From positions 1 through 51,777 of the forward strand of contig NZ_NWUW01000027.1 of the NCBI RefSeq assembly GCF_002746455.1: DNA of 51,777 bases, read 5' to 3'. Positions 32,285 to 41,147 of the stretch are shown one piece after another (the stretch's first letter is position 1; each line of letters starts with the position of its first letter). The notes beneath the pieces were generated by a model. That model worked only from the letters and a program-made list of their open reading frames with translations. It made no database searches and was not told the origin of the DNA. The position numbers and the translations under genes were made by a program. The stretch comes from Bacillus fungorum (GTDB lineage Bacteria; Bacillota; Bacilli; Bacillales; Bacillaceae_G).

Positions 32285-32330
32285 GAAAAAACAATTGCTC
32301 AAAGCAAGAAATTTGAGCAATTGTTTTTTG
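32285..32330 (-). terminator. Terminator of the XerS-like gene
   Basis: AAAAAACAATTGCTCAA and TTGAGCAATTGTTTTTT pair around a 12-base loop, 6 bases after the recombinase stop on the minus strand. Confidence 0.75.
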
Positions 32331-32335
32331 ATTTT

Positions 32336-33421
32336 TTATTCAAACTGTCTTCTTTCTAGTCGGTCAACTGCTTCTCGTTTCTTCTCATTATTGATATTCG
32401 TATAGATACTTGTTACTTCTACAGAAGTATGGCCCAGCTGATCGCGCAGCAATACCAAGTCTTTATTTTCTTTATAATGATTTGTAGCATAGGTATGTCG
32501 TAGTTTATGTGGGCTGCGTTTCTCATCAAATGCACTTGTATATTTATCGATTAACTTCTGTATAGCTCTAACTGTTAGCTGCGTATATTTCCCTTTATAA
32601 TTTGTTACGAAAAGTAAGTCTTCATCTTGAGGACAGTTATATTTACTAGGACGAACCTTAATATATTCCTGAACATCATCTAAGCAGGAGCGGGTGGCTA
32701 ATATGGAAGATCTTTTATTACCTTTACGAGTCACTTTAACCGTCCCCTGACGGAAGTTTATGCTAGAGATAGTAAGACTAGCTACCTCAGAAACTCGAAG
32801 CCCAGTGCCTAAAATAAGGCTTATAATGGCAATATCTCTTTCTTTATCCCGCTGAAAAAAACTGTATTTTCGCGGTGATATATCTCTCAACATTTCTCCG
32901 TAGTCATTTGCTAAAAATTGAAGAAAGGCTACATCATCCTTTTCATTAAAAATCATGTTCGCAACATCATCTGCTCTTGCTGCTGCATCTACTTTCTCTT
33001 TATGAAGCTCAATTTTCTCCATAACATTACGTGAGATGTAATTTTCTCCTTTTTCATTTTCTGTATTCTGAGCTAAATACTTGAATAGTGATTTTAAAGC
33101 AGAGAAAGTTCTGTTAATAGCTCTGGTTTCAATACCTTCTCCCTGAAGATATCTTTGAAAAGTTCTAGCTTCATTTAATGGTAAATTTTCTAGTGTTGTA
33201 ATTGGTACATCACATATATTTGTGACCACATTACCATTTTCAACGGCTAGTCGATTACTTATAAGCCATTTTAGAAACTTTTCAAACTCAGTAATGTAAG
33301 CATACAATGTAGCGGGGGAGAGGGCTGTTTTCATTTCTGCATACTCTATGATATACCAGGGCATTTTACTTTTATGTTTATCTATTAGTATTTTAAACTT
33401 TTCTTTTTCTTGGTTACTCAT
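32336..33421 (-). CDS. XerS-like tyrosine recombinase
   Basis: 361 residues; ATG 6 bases after TGAGGTG (a GTG 9 bases earlier is the alternative). The start KHKSKMPWYIIEYAEMK resembles XerS, the single-protein dimer-resolution recombinase of streptococci and relatives. N-terminal SAM-like domain to about 190, catalytic domain after it: Arg in GTGLRVSEVASL, Lys in KVTRKGNKRSS, H-x2-R in SPHKLRHTYATNH, HTSVEV with the second His, and Tyr in SIYTNINNEKK. All active residues are present. It may resolve plasmid multimers or move neighbouring DNA. A broken paralogue lies at 23044. Confidence 0.88.
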   Translation of the reverse strand: MSNQEKEKFKILIDKHKSKMPWYIIEYAEMKTALSPATLYAYITEFEKFLKWLISNRLAVENGNVVTNICDVPITTLENLPLNEARTFQRYLQGEGIETRAINRTFSALKSLFKYLAQNTENEKGENYISRNVMEKIELHKEKVDAAARADDVANMIFNEKDDVAFLQFLANDYGEMLRDISPRKYSFFQRDKERDIAIISLILGTGLRVSEVASLTISSINFRQGTVKVTRKGNKRSSILATRSCLDDVQEYIKVRPSKYNCPQDEDLLFVTNYKGKYTQLTVRAIQKLIDKYTSAFDEKRSPHKLRHTYATNHYKENKDLVLLRDQLGHTSVEVTSIYTNINNEKKREAVDRLERRQFE

Positions 33422-33429
33422 GTTGTACA

Positions 33430-33500
33430 CCTCAAATCAAATCAAATCAAATAATGTAAATTAATTTTTAAACTAATACTTAAACCGATATTTAAACCAA
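33430..33500. repeat. Tandem short repeats upstream of the recombinase
   Basis: Four tandem TCAAA-type 5-mers (33430-33450) run into the ribosome site. Farther out, three 12-bp direct units, TTTAAACTAATA, CTTAAACCGATA and TTTAAACCAACT (about 33467-33502), lie head to tail. They could be recombinase or regulator binding sites. Confidence 0.5.
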
Positions 33501-33640
33501 CTATTCGAATTTTTGAGCTAGAATGCTATTTTAATAAATAACTTGATTACATATATGGATACCATACTAATTTTTGAAAAAGAAGAGAGGTATCAATATA
33601 TAATTGATACCTCTACTATACTCAATTCTATGAAATCTAT

Positions 33641-33678
33641 CAAACTGTTCGTTAAATACACTTTTAACGAACAGTTTG
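33641..33678. repeat. Hairpin ending the two-gene cassette, copy 1
   Basis: CAAACTGTTCGTTAAA and TTTAACGAACAGTTTG pair perfectly around six bases. A second strong hairpin (GAGGTATCAAT/ATTGATACCTC, 33587-33613) lies beyond it. The same 15-bp arms recur at 35113, on the other side of the cassette. Confidence 0.7.
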
Positions 33679-33706
33679 AATTATATTTATTTATTGTAAA
33701 CACTGA

Positions 33707-34531
33707 TTATTTCACATGATAAGCGTTTTTGTACTCATCGAGAGTATAAATGGTTTTAATATCTCGGAAGGGGATTGATACATGTCCTTTTAAATGTGAA
33801 TAACAAGTTTCTTTATATCCATACCTTTGATTTTCTAATACTTTGTCTATGATCCAGATCCTTTTTTCTAATTCTTGATCGTCAGATTCGACACCTCTAA
33901 AGCTCATGCAATCAAAATTACTTAAATGTGATTGGAATTTTAGTACATAGCAACAATGCTTTTCCTTCCAATCATTATTAATCTCAGGGGCATCTATTAA
34001 TTCCGATAGATTTTTTAAAAATTCCGGCCGCTCATGAACTTTTGCGTCATAATTGGTAACATCGTCAGTTGTAAAAAATGCATTTATTGCATAGTCTGTA
34101 AATAACTTAAAGGTAACCCAACCTAAACTGTCAAATGTACCATTAAATTTTCTACTTATATCAATTATTTGTCCATTGTAGCCAATAGTTTTCCTTTCAA
34201 TATCTATCGAAATACCTTTTTTCAATAAATAATTTTGTATAGGTGTTTCTAATGTAACAGCTTGTTGCAGATTTACTAGCCCAAACCTTTTTATTGAATC
34301 CAGTTGATCATTTACTGTTGTAACGTGGAGGGAAGTAAGATAAATTTCTTTTTCTAAAACTCTAGCACTATCTATTTTAAAATATTTAAGAAATGATTCT
34401 GCATTAGATTGAATCCCATTTAAAGCAGTTGCATCAAAAAATTCTAAAATATCCTCTTCCTCAATATTGAAATGTGTGCATAAACCTTTTAAATCATACG
34501 TAGTAACATCGTATAGAACGTTATTATTCAT
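33707..34531 (-). CDS. Hypothetical protein, possible ART-like fold
   Basis: 274 residues from ATG (AAGGAGCAAATGT upstream). The segment LTSLHVTTVNDQLDSIKRFG then LVNLQQAV (about 66-93) has the H-x-T-T...I-x2-G-L shape seen in ADP-ribosyltransferase and RNA 2'-phosphotransferase folds, but I see no complete catalytic set. The rest is unassigned. It is the second gene of a pair 21 bases apart, ended by a hairpin. Function unknown; the fold suggestion is weak. Confidence 0.55.
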   Translation of the reverse strand: MNNNVLYDVTTYDLKGLCTHFNIEEEDILEFFDATALNGIQSNAESFLKYFKIDSARVLEKEIYLTSLHVTTVNDQLDSIKRFGLVNLQQAVTLETPIQNYLLKKGISIDIERKTIGYNGQIIDISRKFNGTFDSLGWVTFKLFTDYAINAFFTTDDVTNYDAKVHERPEFLKNLSELIDAPEINNDWKEKHCCYVLKFQSHLSNFDCMSFRGVESDDQELEKRIWIIDKVLENQRYGYKETCYSHLKGHVSIPFRDIKTIYTLDEYKNAYHVK

Positions 34532-34552
34532 ACATTTGCTCCTTAATTCTCA

Positions 34553-35050
34553 TTAGTAATAATAAATTCCCTCATCATCTATAAAATTATGATTTGCGAA
34601 TTTTTTTCTTTTTCTTTTCTTATATGTATTTATTAATTTTTGAAGGGTTGTCTTTTGACCTTCACCTTTTTTAAAAGAACAGACTCTACATATTCCATCA
34701 TTATACTTAAATGTATTTAAAGTTAAGCTATCTCGCTTTATTGTTTTTGCGATGCAAGTCCGGTGCTGACCGCTAGCCAATGCCACATGTCCACACTTAT
34801 AGTGATCGGCATCAATTAAAGTATTCTTCTTAAACCAATCTTCTTTAATCATGTGAGAAGCAAAGAGTCTACAGTAATCAACTGATCCTGCTTTAAAATC
34901 TTTATTTTTTTCACGTTCTTTAATTTTTTGATACTGTTCATTCGTTAAATGTAAAGAACAAATTCCTGTTCGCACTTTAAAACAGTCGTATCTGCTAAAT
35001 CTAAATGCATACGAGTAATCTTGAGGATTAATGCGAGTGTCTTCTTTCAA
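34553..35050 (-). CDS. Hypothetical protein with ParB-like GQHR motif
   Basis: I start at TTG 35050 (GGGGTG 7 bases upstream) giving 165 residues; the frame continues upstream through the 35113 hairpin without a better start. It has several Cys/His (ICSLHLTNE, DADHYKCGHVALASGQHRTC, DGICRVCSFKKGE), including C-x2-C, and ASGQHRTCIAK resembles the G-Q-H-R core of ParB/sulfiredoxin folds. The tail is very basic (YKKRKRKKFANH), so nucleic-acid binding is likely. First gene of the pair. Confidence 0.5.
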   Translation of the reverse strand: MKEDTRINPQDYSYAFRFSRYDCFKVRTGICSLHLTNEQYQKIKEREKNKDFKAGSVDYCRLFASHMIKEDWFKKNTLIDADHYKCGHVALASGQHRTCIAKTIKRDSLTLNTFKYNDGICRVCSFKKGEGQKTTLQKLINTYKKRKRKKFANHNFIDDEGIYYY

Positions 35051-35112
35051 AATTGCCACCCCTATATATGATTTTAATAGTTTAATTATAGCATATACTT
35101 TCCAACCTCTTG

Positions 35113-35146
35113 AACTGTTCGTTAAATATGAATTTAACGAACAGTT
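35113..35146. repeat. Hairpin in front of the two-gene cassette, copy 2
   Basis: AACTGTTCGTTAAAT and ATTTAACGAACAGTT pair around four bases, about 60 bp upstream of the first gene. The arm sequence equals that of 33641. Confidence 0.7.
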
Positions 35147-35193
35147 GGATGAATGCGAGTTAAACTCCCCTCCTATCTTAATGTATTGTACAA

Positions 35194-35437
35194 GGACATG
35201 AAACTCCAAATTACTTAGACATGAAACTCTAAACTTTCGCTTTTAGATATTGGTTGGGACAAGAAACCCTAAACTGAAACTTTATATATAGTTACAGAAC
35301 CACCCCCATTTAATCTTGTGTAAGATGCTCTCATTCTTACCAAATGACCTATATAAATCATTAATAAAAATATAATGATTTATATAGGTTATGAGAGTTA
35401 CATTATCTTGAAGGAAAACTTTTCCCCAACAATTCAT
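35194..35437 (+). repeat. Direct repeat unit with transposon-end-like boxes, copy 1
   Basis: Three boxes in one orientation: GGACATGAAACTCCAAA (35194), GACATGAAACTCTAAAC (35218) and GGACAAGAAACCCTAAACT (35257). TGTACAA just before the first recalls a Tn7-type end. The part from about 35240 to 35437 matches 44410-44612 (for example TTAATCTTGTGTAAGA and TTACATTATCTTGAAG with CTTTTCCCCAACAATT). No gene is convincing from here to 35834; a 85-codon minus-strand ORF in it is probably noncoding. Confidence 0.6.
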
Positions 35438-35834
35438 ATATGATTCAAAAGGCGTACTTTTTGAAGTGCAAGATGCATGCCTCTTCTTATCTAATTCTGA
35501 AATTAATTTTTGGAATATCCCTAACCTTTGGTATTGCATCCTAAAAAATTATATATAAAAAACAGAGCGTTGGCTTCTTTATAAAGATGGAAATATACCC
35601 CTAAATATGTACCTTTCTGAACGAAAATACAATTCTAATTTCACAAAAAAATTCAGAACTAAGCGAAATCTTCATATTACACGGGGGGTGAAAGTAAAAA
35701 CTATTGATTCAGATAAAACTTATTCTTCCAAGTTCTTTATGATATGATGGAGCAAGTAGAACTACTATACGTTACGCATAATCTGTTTTGAATAAATAAT
35801 CAAGGAAATCTAATTATAAGTATGGGAGGATAAA

Positions 35835-36446
35835 ATGGCTTATAAAACATTTATTTCATATAAATATAGTGAGACACAAGATTTAAGAGATAGTATTTTA
35901 GAAGCTTTAGGGGAAGATGCGAAATACTATCAAGGGGAAACAAGTGATTCACCAGATTTAACGGATACAACAACTGAGAATATTAAAAGGCATTTACGTG
36001 ATATGATATATGGAACTTCTGTAACAATTGTCGTTATTTCACCAAATATGAAAAACAGTCAGTGGATTGATTGGGAAATAGAGTACTCATTAAAAGAAAT
36101 CTCTCGTGAAGATAAAACTTCGAGAACCAATGGAATTGTTGGTGTTATCATGAAACATAATGGCGGGTATGAATGGATTGAATCAAAGAATACAAATGAA
36201 GATGGTTGTAAACCGAGAGTAATTAGTAATGATAAATTATATAGCATTATATATAACAATAGATTCAATGTAAAAACACCTAAATACACTTGTGAAAAAT
36301 GCCAAACTGTTAACATGCTAAGTGGTTCATATATCTCTCTTGTAAATGAAGAGGATTTTATATCAAACCCTAATAAATACATTGATAATGCATTTGAGAA
36401 AAGTAAAGAGATTCACAACTTTAATATCGTTAAAAATCGCAAGTGA
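35835..36446 (+). CDS. thsB: Thoeris TIR protein ThsB
   Basis: 203 residues with GGGAGGATAAA before ATG. TIR/DUF1863 fold: KTFISYKYSETQDLRDSILE, then TSVTIVVISPNMKNSQWIDW and EIEYSLKE, where the Glu of WEIEYS fits the catalytic TIR residue. ThsB senses phage and makes a cyclic ADP-ribose-type signal that opens ThsA. A C-x2-C (CEKCQTVN) sits in the C-terminal part. Convergent with thsA, sharing a terminator. The sequence differs from the second ThsB at 44689, so the two may detect different phages. Confidence 0.82.
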   Translation: MAYKTFISYKYSETQDLRDSILEALGEDAKYYQGETSDSPDLTDTTTENIKRHLRDMIYGTSVTIVVISPNMKNSQWIDWEIEYSLKEISREDKTSRTNGIVGVIMKHNGGYEWIESKNTNEDGCKPRVISNDKLYSIIYNNRFNVKTPKYTCEKCQTVNMLSGSYISLVNEEDFISNPNKYIDNAFEKSKEIHNFNIVKNRK

Positions 36447-36474
36447 TCTACCACAAACATGTTAAAAAAATACG

Positions 36475-36508
36475 AATTGAAATCCTTTTACATCAAAGGA
36501 TTTCAATT
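36475..36508. terminator. Shared terminator between thsB and thsA
   Basis: AATTGAAATCCTTT and AAAGGATTTCAATT pair perfectly around TACATC, with A-rich and T-rich flanks, in the 129-base convergent gap. Confidence 0.75.
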
Positions 36509-36575
36509 TGTATTTTTTGAAACGAACAAGGCTATTGTATAAAAAATTTTAAGGGTTCAAGTGGTTCGAAAACAT

Positions 36576-38021
36576 TTATACCCTTCTTCTAATTACTTCA
36601 ATTATTTTATTTATTTCAGAAATTATATTCTGTGGATCTGTATCAGACTCTAGAATATCAATTGAATTTTTTAGGTACCAATACTTCTCTAAATCACTCT
36701 TAATCTCTTTAAAAATTCTTTCCGTGATATAACCCGTTGAACCTATTGGTATAATATATTTATTGTTATCTTTTGCAATCTGAAATTCCTCAAGCATTCC
36801 ACCAGCTTCCACTATTTCCCCATCAACCAACTTATTACCGAACAAAAAAATCATAACTCCAGCATCACTTATCATTTCTTTTCGATATTCTGTCCAAAGT
36901 TCTTTTAATGAATTTCCACCAGATTCAAATTGTGGAAAAGGACGTAGTGTTAAGTAGTCATTAATTTTTTTACCTTTATTCTCAAAAATTTCTTCAAGTG
37001 CACCATTAATCACATAACTTCCTACCCCTAAACCAAATCCTGAAATAATATGATGATTATTTGAGATTAATGATTTAGAAAGATTATGTAATAAACCTCT
37101 AGCCTCATCTTCAGAATAATTTCCATATTCTTCTGCACTACCAGATATAAATACTTTATTGGCTTTGAACTTTTTTTCGATATTACTTAAAATATTTGTA
37201 ATATCTTTATATTCATCAACAAGAATAGATTTAATACCATATCTTATAAGGTCTTTTATTTTCAAATCCTGTTTAACCTTGTCATAGTAAAAATTTTCCT
37301 CGTTAATCGAACCATCAGGGTTTTTGTAATGCTCATCTGATTTATTTACTTTTCTAAAGAAACAATAATGATTTTTAGGACTATCTCCTAATAAATCTAT
37401 ACGAATTTTACTTAAAATTTGCTCTAAGTTGGGATCTTCAAAACTAAAACCGATGAAAATAAAAGTTTTAGCTATAAGTTCACCTTTCAGTTGAGTTGTA
37501 AATGCAGATCTCTCAACATTATACCTTTCATAATCATCCCTTGTTATAACAGCGTTATCTGGGAATTCTTTATCGCCATGCATCTTATAAACTACAACAT
37601 CACGATTAGGCTTGTAATTTTTCATTTGACTAGAATCTATTTTTTTATCTACTATTTTACCGGAATCATTTAATGTATCCTCAATTATAGAATCATAATT
37701 TGTAGTCCAATAAGTATCGATTGGTAATTGAGCTAAAAGATTCATATTGGCATTTCTTGTTGCGTTTCTTTGAAACTCCTCTACAATTGCTTCGTTAATA
37801 GTTTGTCTACCATTCGCATTAAAATGATATTGAGCGACTGAAACTAAATCGAACTCCTTATTAATATCCAATTCTAACTCTTCAGCAATATCTCTAAGAA
37901 GACCACGCCAATCAACAAATCCTGAACCCCTTGAAAGTCCAGCTCCTGCAAAAATTGCTAGATTATTGTTACGAAGATCTTTTAATGCCGCTCTTTCAAA
38001 TGTTCCTACAGATATACTCAT
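36576..38021 (-). CDS. thsA: Thoeris effector ThsA (SIR2-SLOG)
   Basis: 481 residues, close to the 476 of the known Bacillus cereus ThsA. SIR2 domain 1-275: GAGLSRGSGFVDWRGLL, YWTTNYDSIIE with N108, YKMHGD with H148, GFSFEDPNLEQIL. SLOG domain from about 288: VFISGSAEEYGNYSEDEARG, SGFGLGVGSYVINGALEE, and GVMIFLFGNKLVDG, which binds the signal. On activation it destroys NAD and stops growth of infected cells. GGAGATG precedes ATG. All key residues are present. Confidence 0.93.
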   Translation of the reverse strand: MSISVGTFERAALKDLRNNNLAIFAGAGLSRGSGFVDWRGLLRDIAEELELDINKEFDLVSVAQYHFNANGRQTINEAIVEEFQRNATRNANMNLLAQLPIDTYWTTNYDSIIEDTLNDSGKIVDKKIDSSQMKNYKPNRDVVVYKMHGDKEFPDNAVITRDDYERYNVERSAFTTQLKGELIAKTFIFIGFSFEDPNLEQILSKIRIDLLGDSPKNHYCFFRKVNKSDEHYKNPDGSINEENFYYDKVKQDLKIKDLIRYGIKSILVDEYKDITNILSNIEKKFKANKVFISGSAEEYGNYSEDEARGLLHNLSKSLISNNHHIISGFGLGVGSYVINGALEEIFENKGKKINDYLTLRPFPQFESGGNSLKELWTEYRKEMISDAGVMIFLFGNKLVDGEIVEAGGMLEEFQIAKDNNKYIIPIGSTGYITERIFKEIKSDLEKYWYLKNSIDILESDTDPQNIISEINKIIEVIRRRV

Positions 38022-38482
38022 CCCAATTTACATCTCCTTAATTTTTATCAAAATATAAAAATTCAAACTTAGAATTATAACAGCATAATTACAGTATAAA
38101 TAGTTAATCATTTCTTTAAAAGATATAGTCTTATACTAACGGGAGATTATGTTAGTTATATAGACTCTTTGCATTATTTACAGAGAAATTGTTAATTCTT
38201 TATTTATAGAGTTAATTACAATACTTACTTTTTCAAACATTTTATTTATAAAAAGTAAAACTCAGTTTATGAATTTTATAATTTTTAAAACGGACTCAGA
38301 AACTTCTATACAAAAAGGTGATATCAGTACATACACAAGCTATCACTGATTCTTAGGAGTTTAACATTTTGTATGTTTTGTAAAACCACCATTTACTTTA
38401 CAAATAGTAAACATGTTCAAAAATATTGTACTTTGCGGATAAAATACTTTTGATATAGAGATTCTAATTAAATTCACAACCC
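38022..38482. other. Intergenic, no gene seen
   Basis: AT-rich stretch between thsA and the SIR2 gene, both on the minus strand. It contains the thsA promoter region and a weak GTGATATCAGT/CACTGATTC hairpin near 38322-38353. Nothing else supported. Confidence 0.4.
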
Positions 38483-40243
38483 TTATGATTCTATAGCAGT
38501 TTGATAAGAGCTTAATAATGGGTATCCATCAAAATACATTTCTCTGTTCAAGTCTTCAGTTAATCTTTCTAACGACTTTTGAAAATTTTCTATACTATTA
38601 TCAAATAATTCTAATACCGACCAATTCTCTTTCTCTTCAGCTCCCGAGTTTAAGAAATATGAAATATATAACTTATCATCTTTATAACCAAAAATACCGC
38701 TAAAAAATCTATCTGTGTTTAAATAACGATGTTTTAAGGAAAGTAGCAATTCAAAGGTATCATAGTGGTTATTCAGTTCCTGTTCATCAAATGTAAGTTT
38801 ATTATTAGCATATATCTCACACATATAAGGTTGTATAAACATTTTTTCAAACGGAAGGTGCCACATTTTCTCTGAATATAAATCCCTAAAAGTAATATAT
38901 AAATCACCATTTGATCCCGTGAATTCTAAGAAATTTTCTGGGCGATATAAATTTGTTCTTACTCTTATTTCCGTAAATAATTTATTTAATAGTTTGTAAT
39001 TTTTTTTCATGACTGCAGCAATCCCAGCACTATAAAGACCAATTATTACTGGCAATTTTGATAAACAAGTAAATGTAGTTATACCTTCCTGTGCCATTGC
39101 AGTAGTTAATCTTTCTAAAGTTTCAGTAATAATTGATTCATGTTTTTTGTTTCTCGAATAATAAGTTAGTATTGTTAACATTATAGATAACGTTCGTGAG
39201 TTCTCTTTAATTTCTTCAATATATTCTTTCATAGTCTCGGAAGTTGCAGATACCTTGAAATCTAACGATTTAATGAATTGAACTAACACTTGAGTTTCTT
39301 CTGTAATCATCTCATATAATTCAATTTCTAAATCATTTGTAATAAATTTCTTTAATTTATTAATTTTCATCTGTATGTTTTCCGGACTAGATTTCTTTAA
39401 TTTAGAAATGCTTTCTACGTTTTCAGAAAGTAAACTAAAAAAGCTATCAGCCCCATTACCATTTACTATCTTAATTCCATCTCTCCAATTTAATAATAAT
39501 TCCGCTTGCTCACATAGTGTTTCATTATAAGCATGCCAATACCAAGAATAACGGCGCCCTTTTACTGATTTTATAGTCTCTCTTAATGCAGTATCCCATT
39601 CTGCAGACCAACCAGACGTAATAATTCCATATTCATCAAATACTTGTTTTAACAAACTTGATAAGACTGGGGGATACTCCTTCAGTTCATCACTGACATT
39701 TTTAAATCTAGTGTCTCTATAGTCACCATGAATTTTTAATACAGTACAATTAGCATGCGCCAAAGGTTTCATCCCAGCTATATCTGATTCGTGATATAGA
39801 GTTTGGTATTGAATATCTAACTCATCTAAAGCTTGCTCCATCAATCGATCAAAATTTGTAGTTACTATAACTTTGATATACCCATCCTTTACTAGCCGCG
39901 CAATTTCTTTATGTGCTTTAGTTGGCCTTTTTATATAAGCTTCATCGCCTTCTTTTGGTTCAAAGAACTCAGCTAATAAGCCTACCCTTTCAGTTGAAGT
40001 TTTAGCTAACATTTCAATTACTTCATCATATGCTGGAGATTGACCATAATAATTTCGATACCATTGAATCGGATCTTCATGTGTCTCCGCTTTTAACTCC
40101 ATTATTCTCCTGCATAATTCTTTAAGTATCCCCCATCCAGTAGGAATGTCAGCTGAATATGATATTCCAGAACCCAGTAACAAAGCATAAACACCTTTAT
40201 TCGCTTCCATTGAAAAAGATAATGACATTAATTGGTTATCCAT
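38483..40243 (-). CDS. Defence-associated SIR2 protein
   Basis: 586 residues; ATG 40243 follows ATGGAGGCG by 7 bases, preferred over an ATG inside that site. SIR2 domain in residues 15-270: YALLLGSGISYSADIPTGWG, VIVTTNFDRLMEQAL with N130, and LKIHGDYRD with H172, all NADase residues kept; WSAEWDTALRE closes the fold. The C-terminal 300 residues are helical and unassigned, likely the sensor or oligomerisation part. It has no SLOG or Argonaute domain. Probably an independent NAD-depleting abortive-infection gene; it could also interact with the TIR/SEFIR products next to it. Confidence 0.8.
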   Translation of the reverse strand: MDNQLMSLSFSMEANKGVYALLLGSGISYSADIPTGWGILKELCRRIMELKAETHEDPIQWYRNYYGQSPAYDEVIEMLAKTSTERVGLLAEFFEPKEGDEAYIKRPTKAHKEIARLVKDGYIKVIVTTNFDRLMEQALDELDIQYQTLYHESDIAGMKPLAHANCTVLKIHGDYRDTRFKNVSDELKEYPPVLSSLLKQVFDEYGIITSGWSAEWDTALRETIKSVKGRRYSWYWHAYNETLCEQAELLLNWRDGIKIVNGNGADSFFSLLSENVESISKLKKSSPENIQMKINKLKKFITNDLEIELYEMITEETQVLVQFIKSLDFKVSATSETMKEYIEEIKENSRTLSIMLTILTYYSRNKKHESIITETLERLTTAMAQEGITTFTCLSKLPVIIGLYSAGIAAVMKKNYKLLNKLFTEIRVRTNLYRPENFLEFTGSNGDLYITFRDLYSEKMWHLPFEKMFIQPYMCEIYANNKLTFDEQELNNHYDTFELLLSLKHRYLNTDRFFSGIFGYKDDKLYISYFLNSGAEEKENWSVLELFDNSIENFQKSLERLTEDLNREMYFDGYPLLSSYQTAIES

Positions 40244-40637
40244 GTAGTTCGCCTCCATTTTTTTCTTATATATAATCGTATCACACTTTATCTATATCCA
40301 TTTCAACTTATACAAAAGAAAAATCTATCTTCACTTGCAATGATCCTAAAAAGGGAAACTTCTTATTTCATAACAAAGCTTTTCACTTATATCTATTTAC
40401 TTTTTTGTTATTAGATTAACATTTTATATTTCATAAAAATATATAGAATTATAAATGTTAAATATGTTATAAAAACAAAAATAAGGTGTTAAAAAATGTT
40501 ATTTCACCACATCTTTTCTTTTTATTCTATATAATAAAAGTAAGAATATCTCAGTATTTGTATTGTTAAGAAAAAGGCAAGAATTGATGGCACAGGTGGA
40601 TTGTGACTTAGTATTTTAATTTTTAGGAGGCTCTGAT
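40244..40637. other. Divergent promoter region, no gene seen
   Basis: Between the SIR2 gene (minus) and the SEFIR pair (plus). AT-rich, with TATAATAAAAG near 40530 as a possible -10. No repeats or hairpins of note. Confidence 0.4.
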
Positions 40638-41147
40638 ATGTATTCAATAGAAGAAGCACAAGCTATGGATTACCTTTTAAAGAAATTGCATTATAACGGG
40701 TTATTAGAACATATAACCGGAAATAAGAGCGAATTAAAATTAGTAATTGCAATTAATAATCGTTATATATCAGGGGATTTTATTATGTTTCAAAAAGGTT
40801 CTATTGAACAAAATGAAATCGTTGGTTCATATGATTATGAAAAAGTTTATTATAATAACCAGTCATTTTCTACCTACGCTAAATTATGGTCATCGTTTTG
40901 TAACAAATATCTACCCACAGGGTCAGATTACAGGTTCAAACAAATATTAGATTTAACCGTCATTTTTGATCTTCTTAAGGAGACAGTGGGAACCATATCT
41001 TTTGTAAATGAGCCAATTCCATTAAGACCTGTTTTTATGAATATTGAGTATTTTAATGAAGAAAAAGGACCGGAATTTCTTTACTTAGGAGATCAGCAAA
41101 TTGAAATTGTATCAATTATGAAAAGGGAGAAGGGTTTAAATGCATAG
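40638..41147 (+). CDS. Partner protein of the SEFIR gene, unknown
   Basis: 169 residues with TAGGAGGCTCTGAT before ATG. Helical start (MYSIEEAQAMDYLLKKLHYN) followed by a beta-rich part (LKLVIAINNRYISGDFIMFQ; KGPEFLYLGDQQIEIVSIMK). No known family. Its last 8 bases overlap the SEFIR gene start, so both are translated together and the product is likely an accessory or regulator of the SEFIR protein. Confidence 0.65.
   Translation: MYSIEEAQAMDYLLKKLHYNGLLEHITGNKSELKLVIAINNRYISGDFIMFQKGSIEQNEIVGSYDYEKVYYNNQSFSTYAKLWSSFCNKYLPTGSDYRFKQILDLTVIFDLLKETVGTISFVNEPIPLRPVFMNIEYFNEEKGPEFLYLGDQQIEIVSIMKREKGLNA

Noticed and set aside
33430..33500. Plasmid iterons/origin
   Set aside because: Three 12-bp units and a 5-bp repeat run are too few, and no replication initiator gene is near; kept only as possible recombinase sites.
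35282..35539. 85-codon minus-strand ORF
   Set aside because: It covers the direct-repeat unit also found at 44410-44612, where the frame is not kept.
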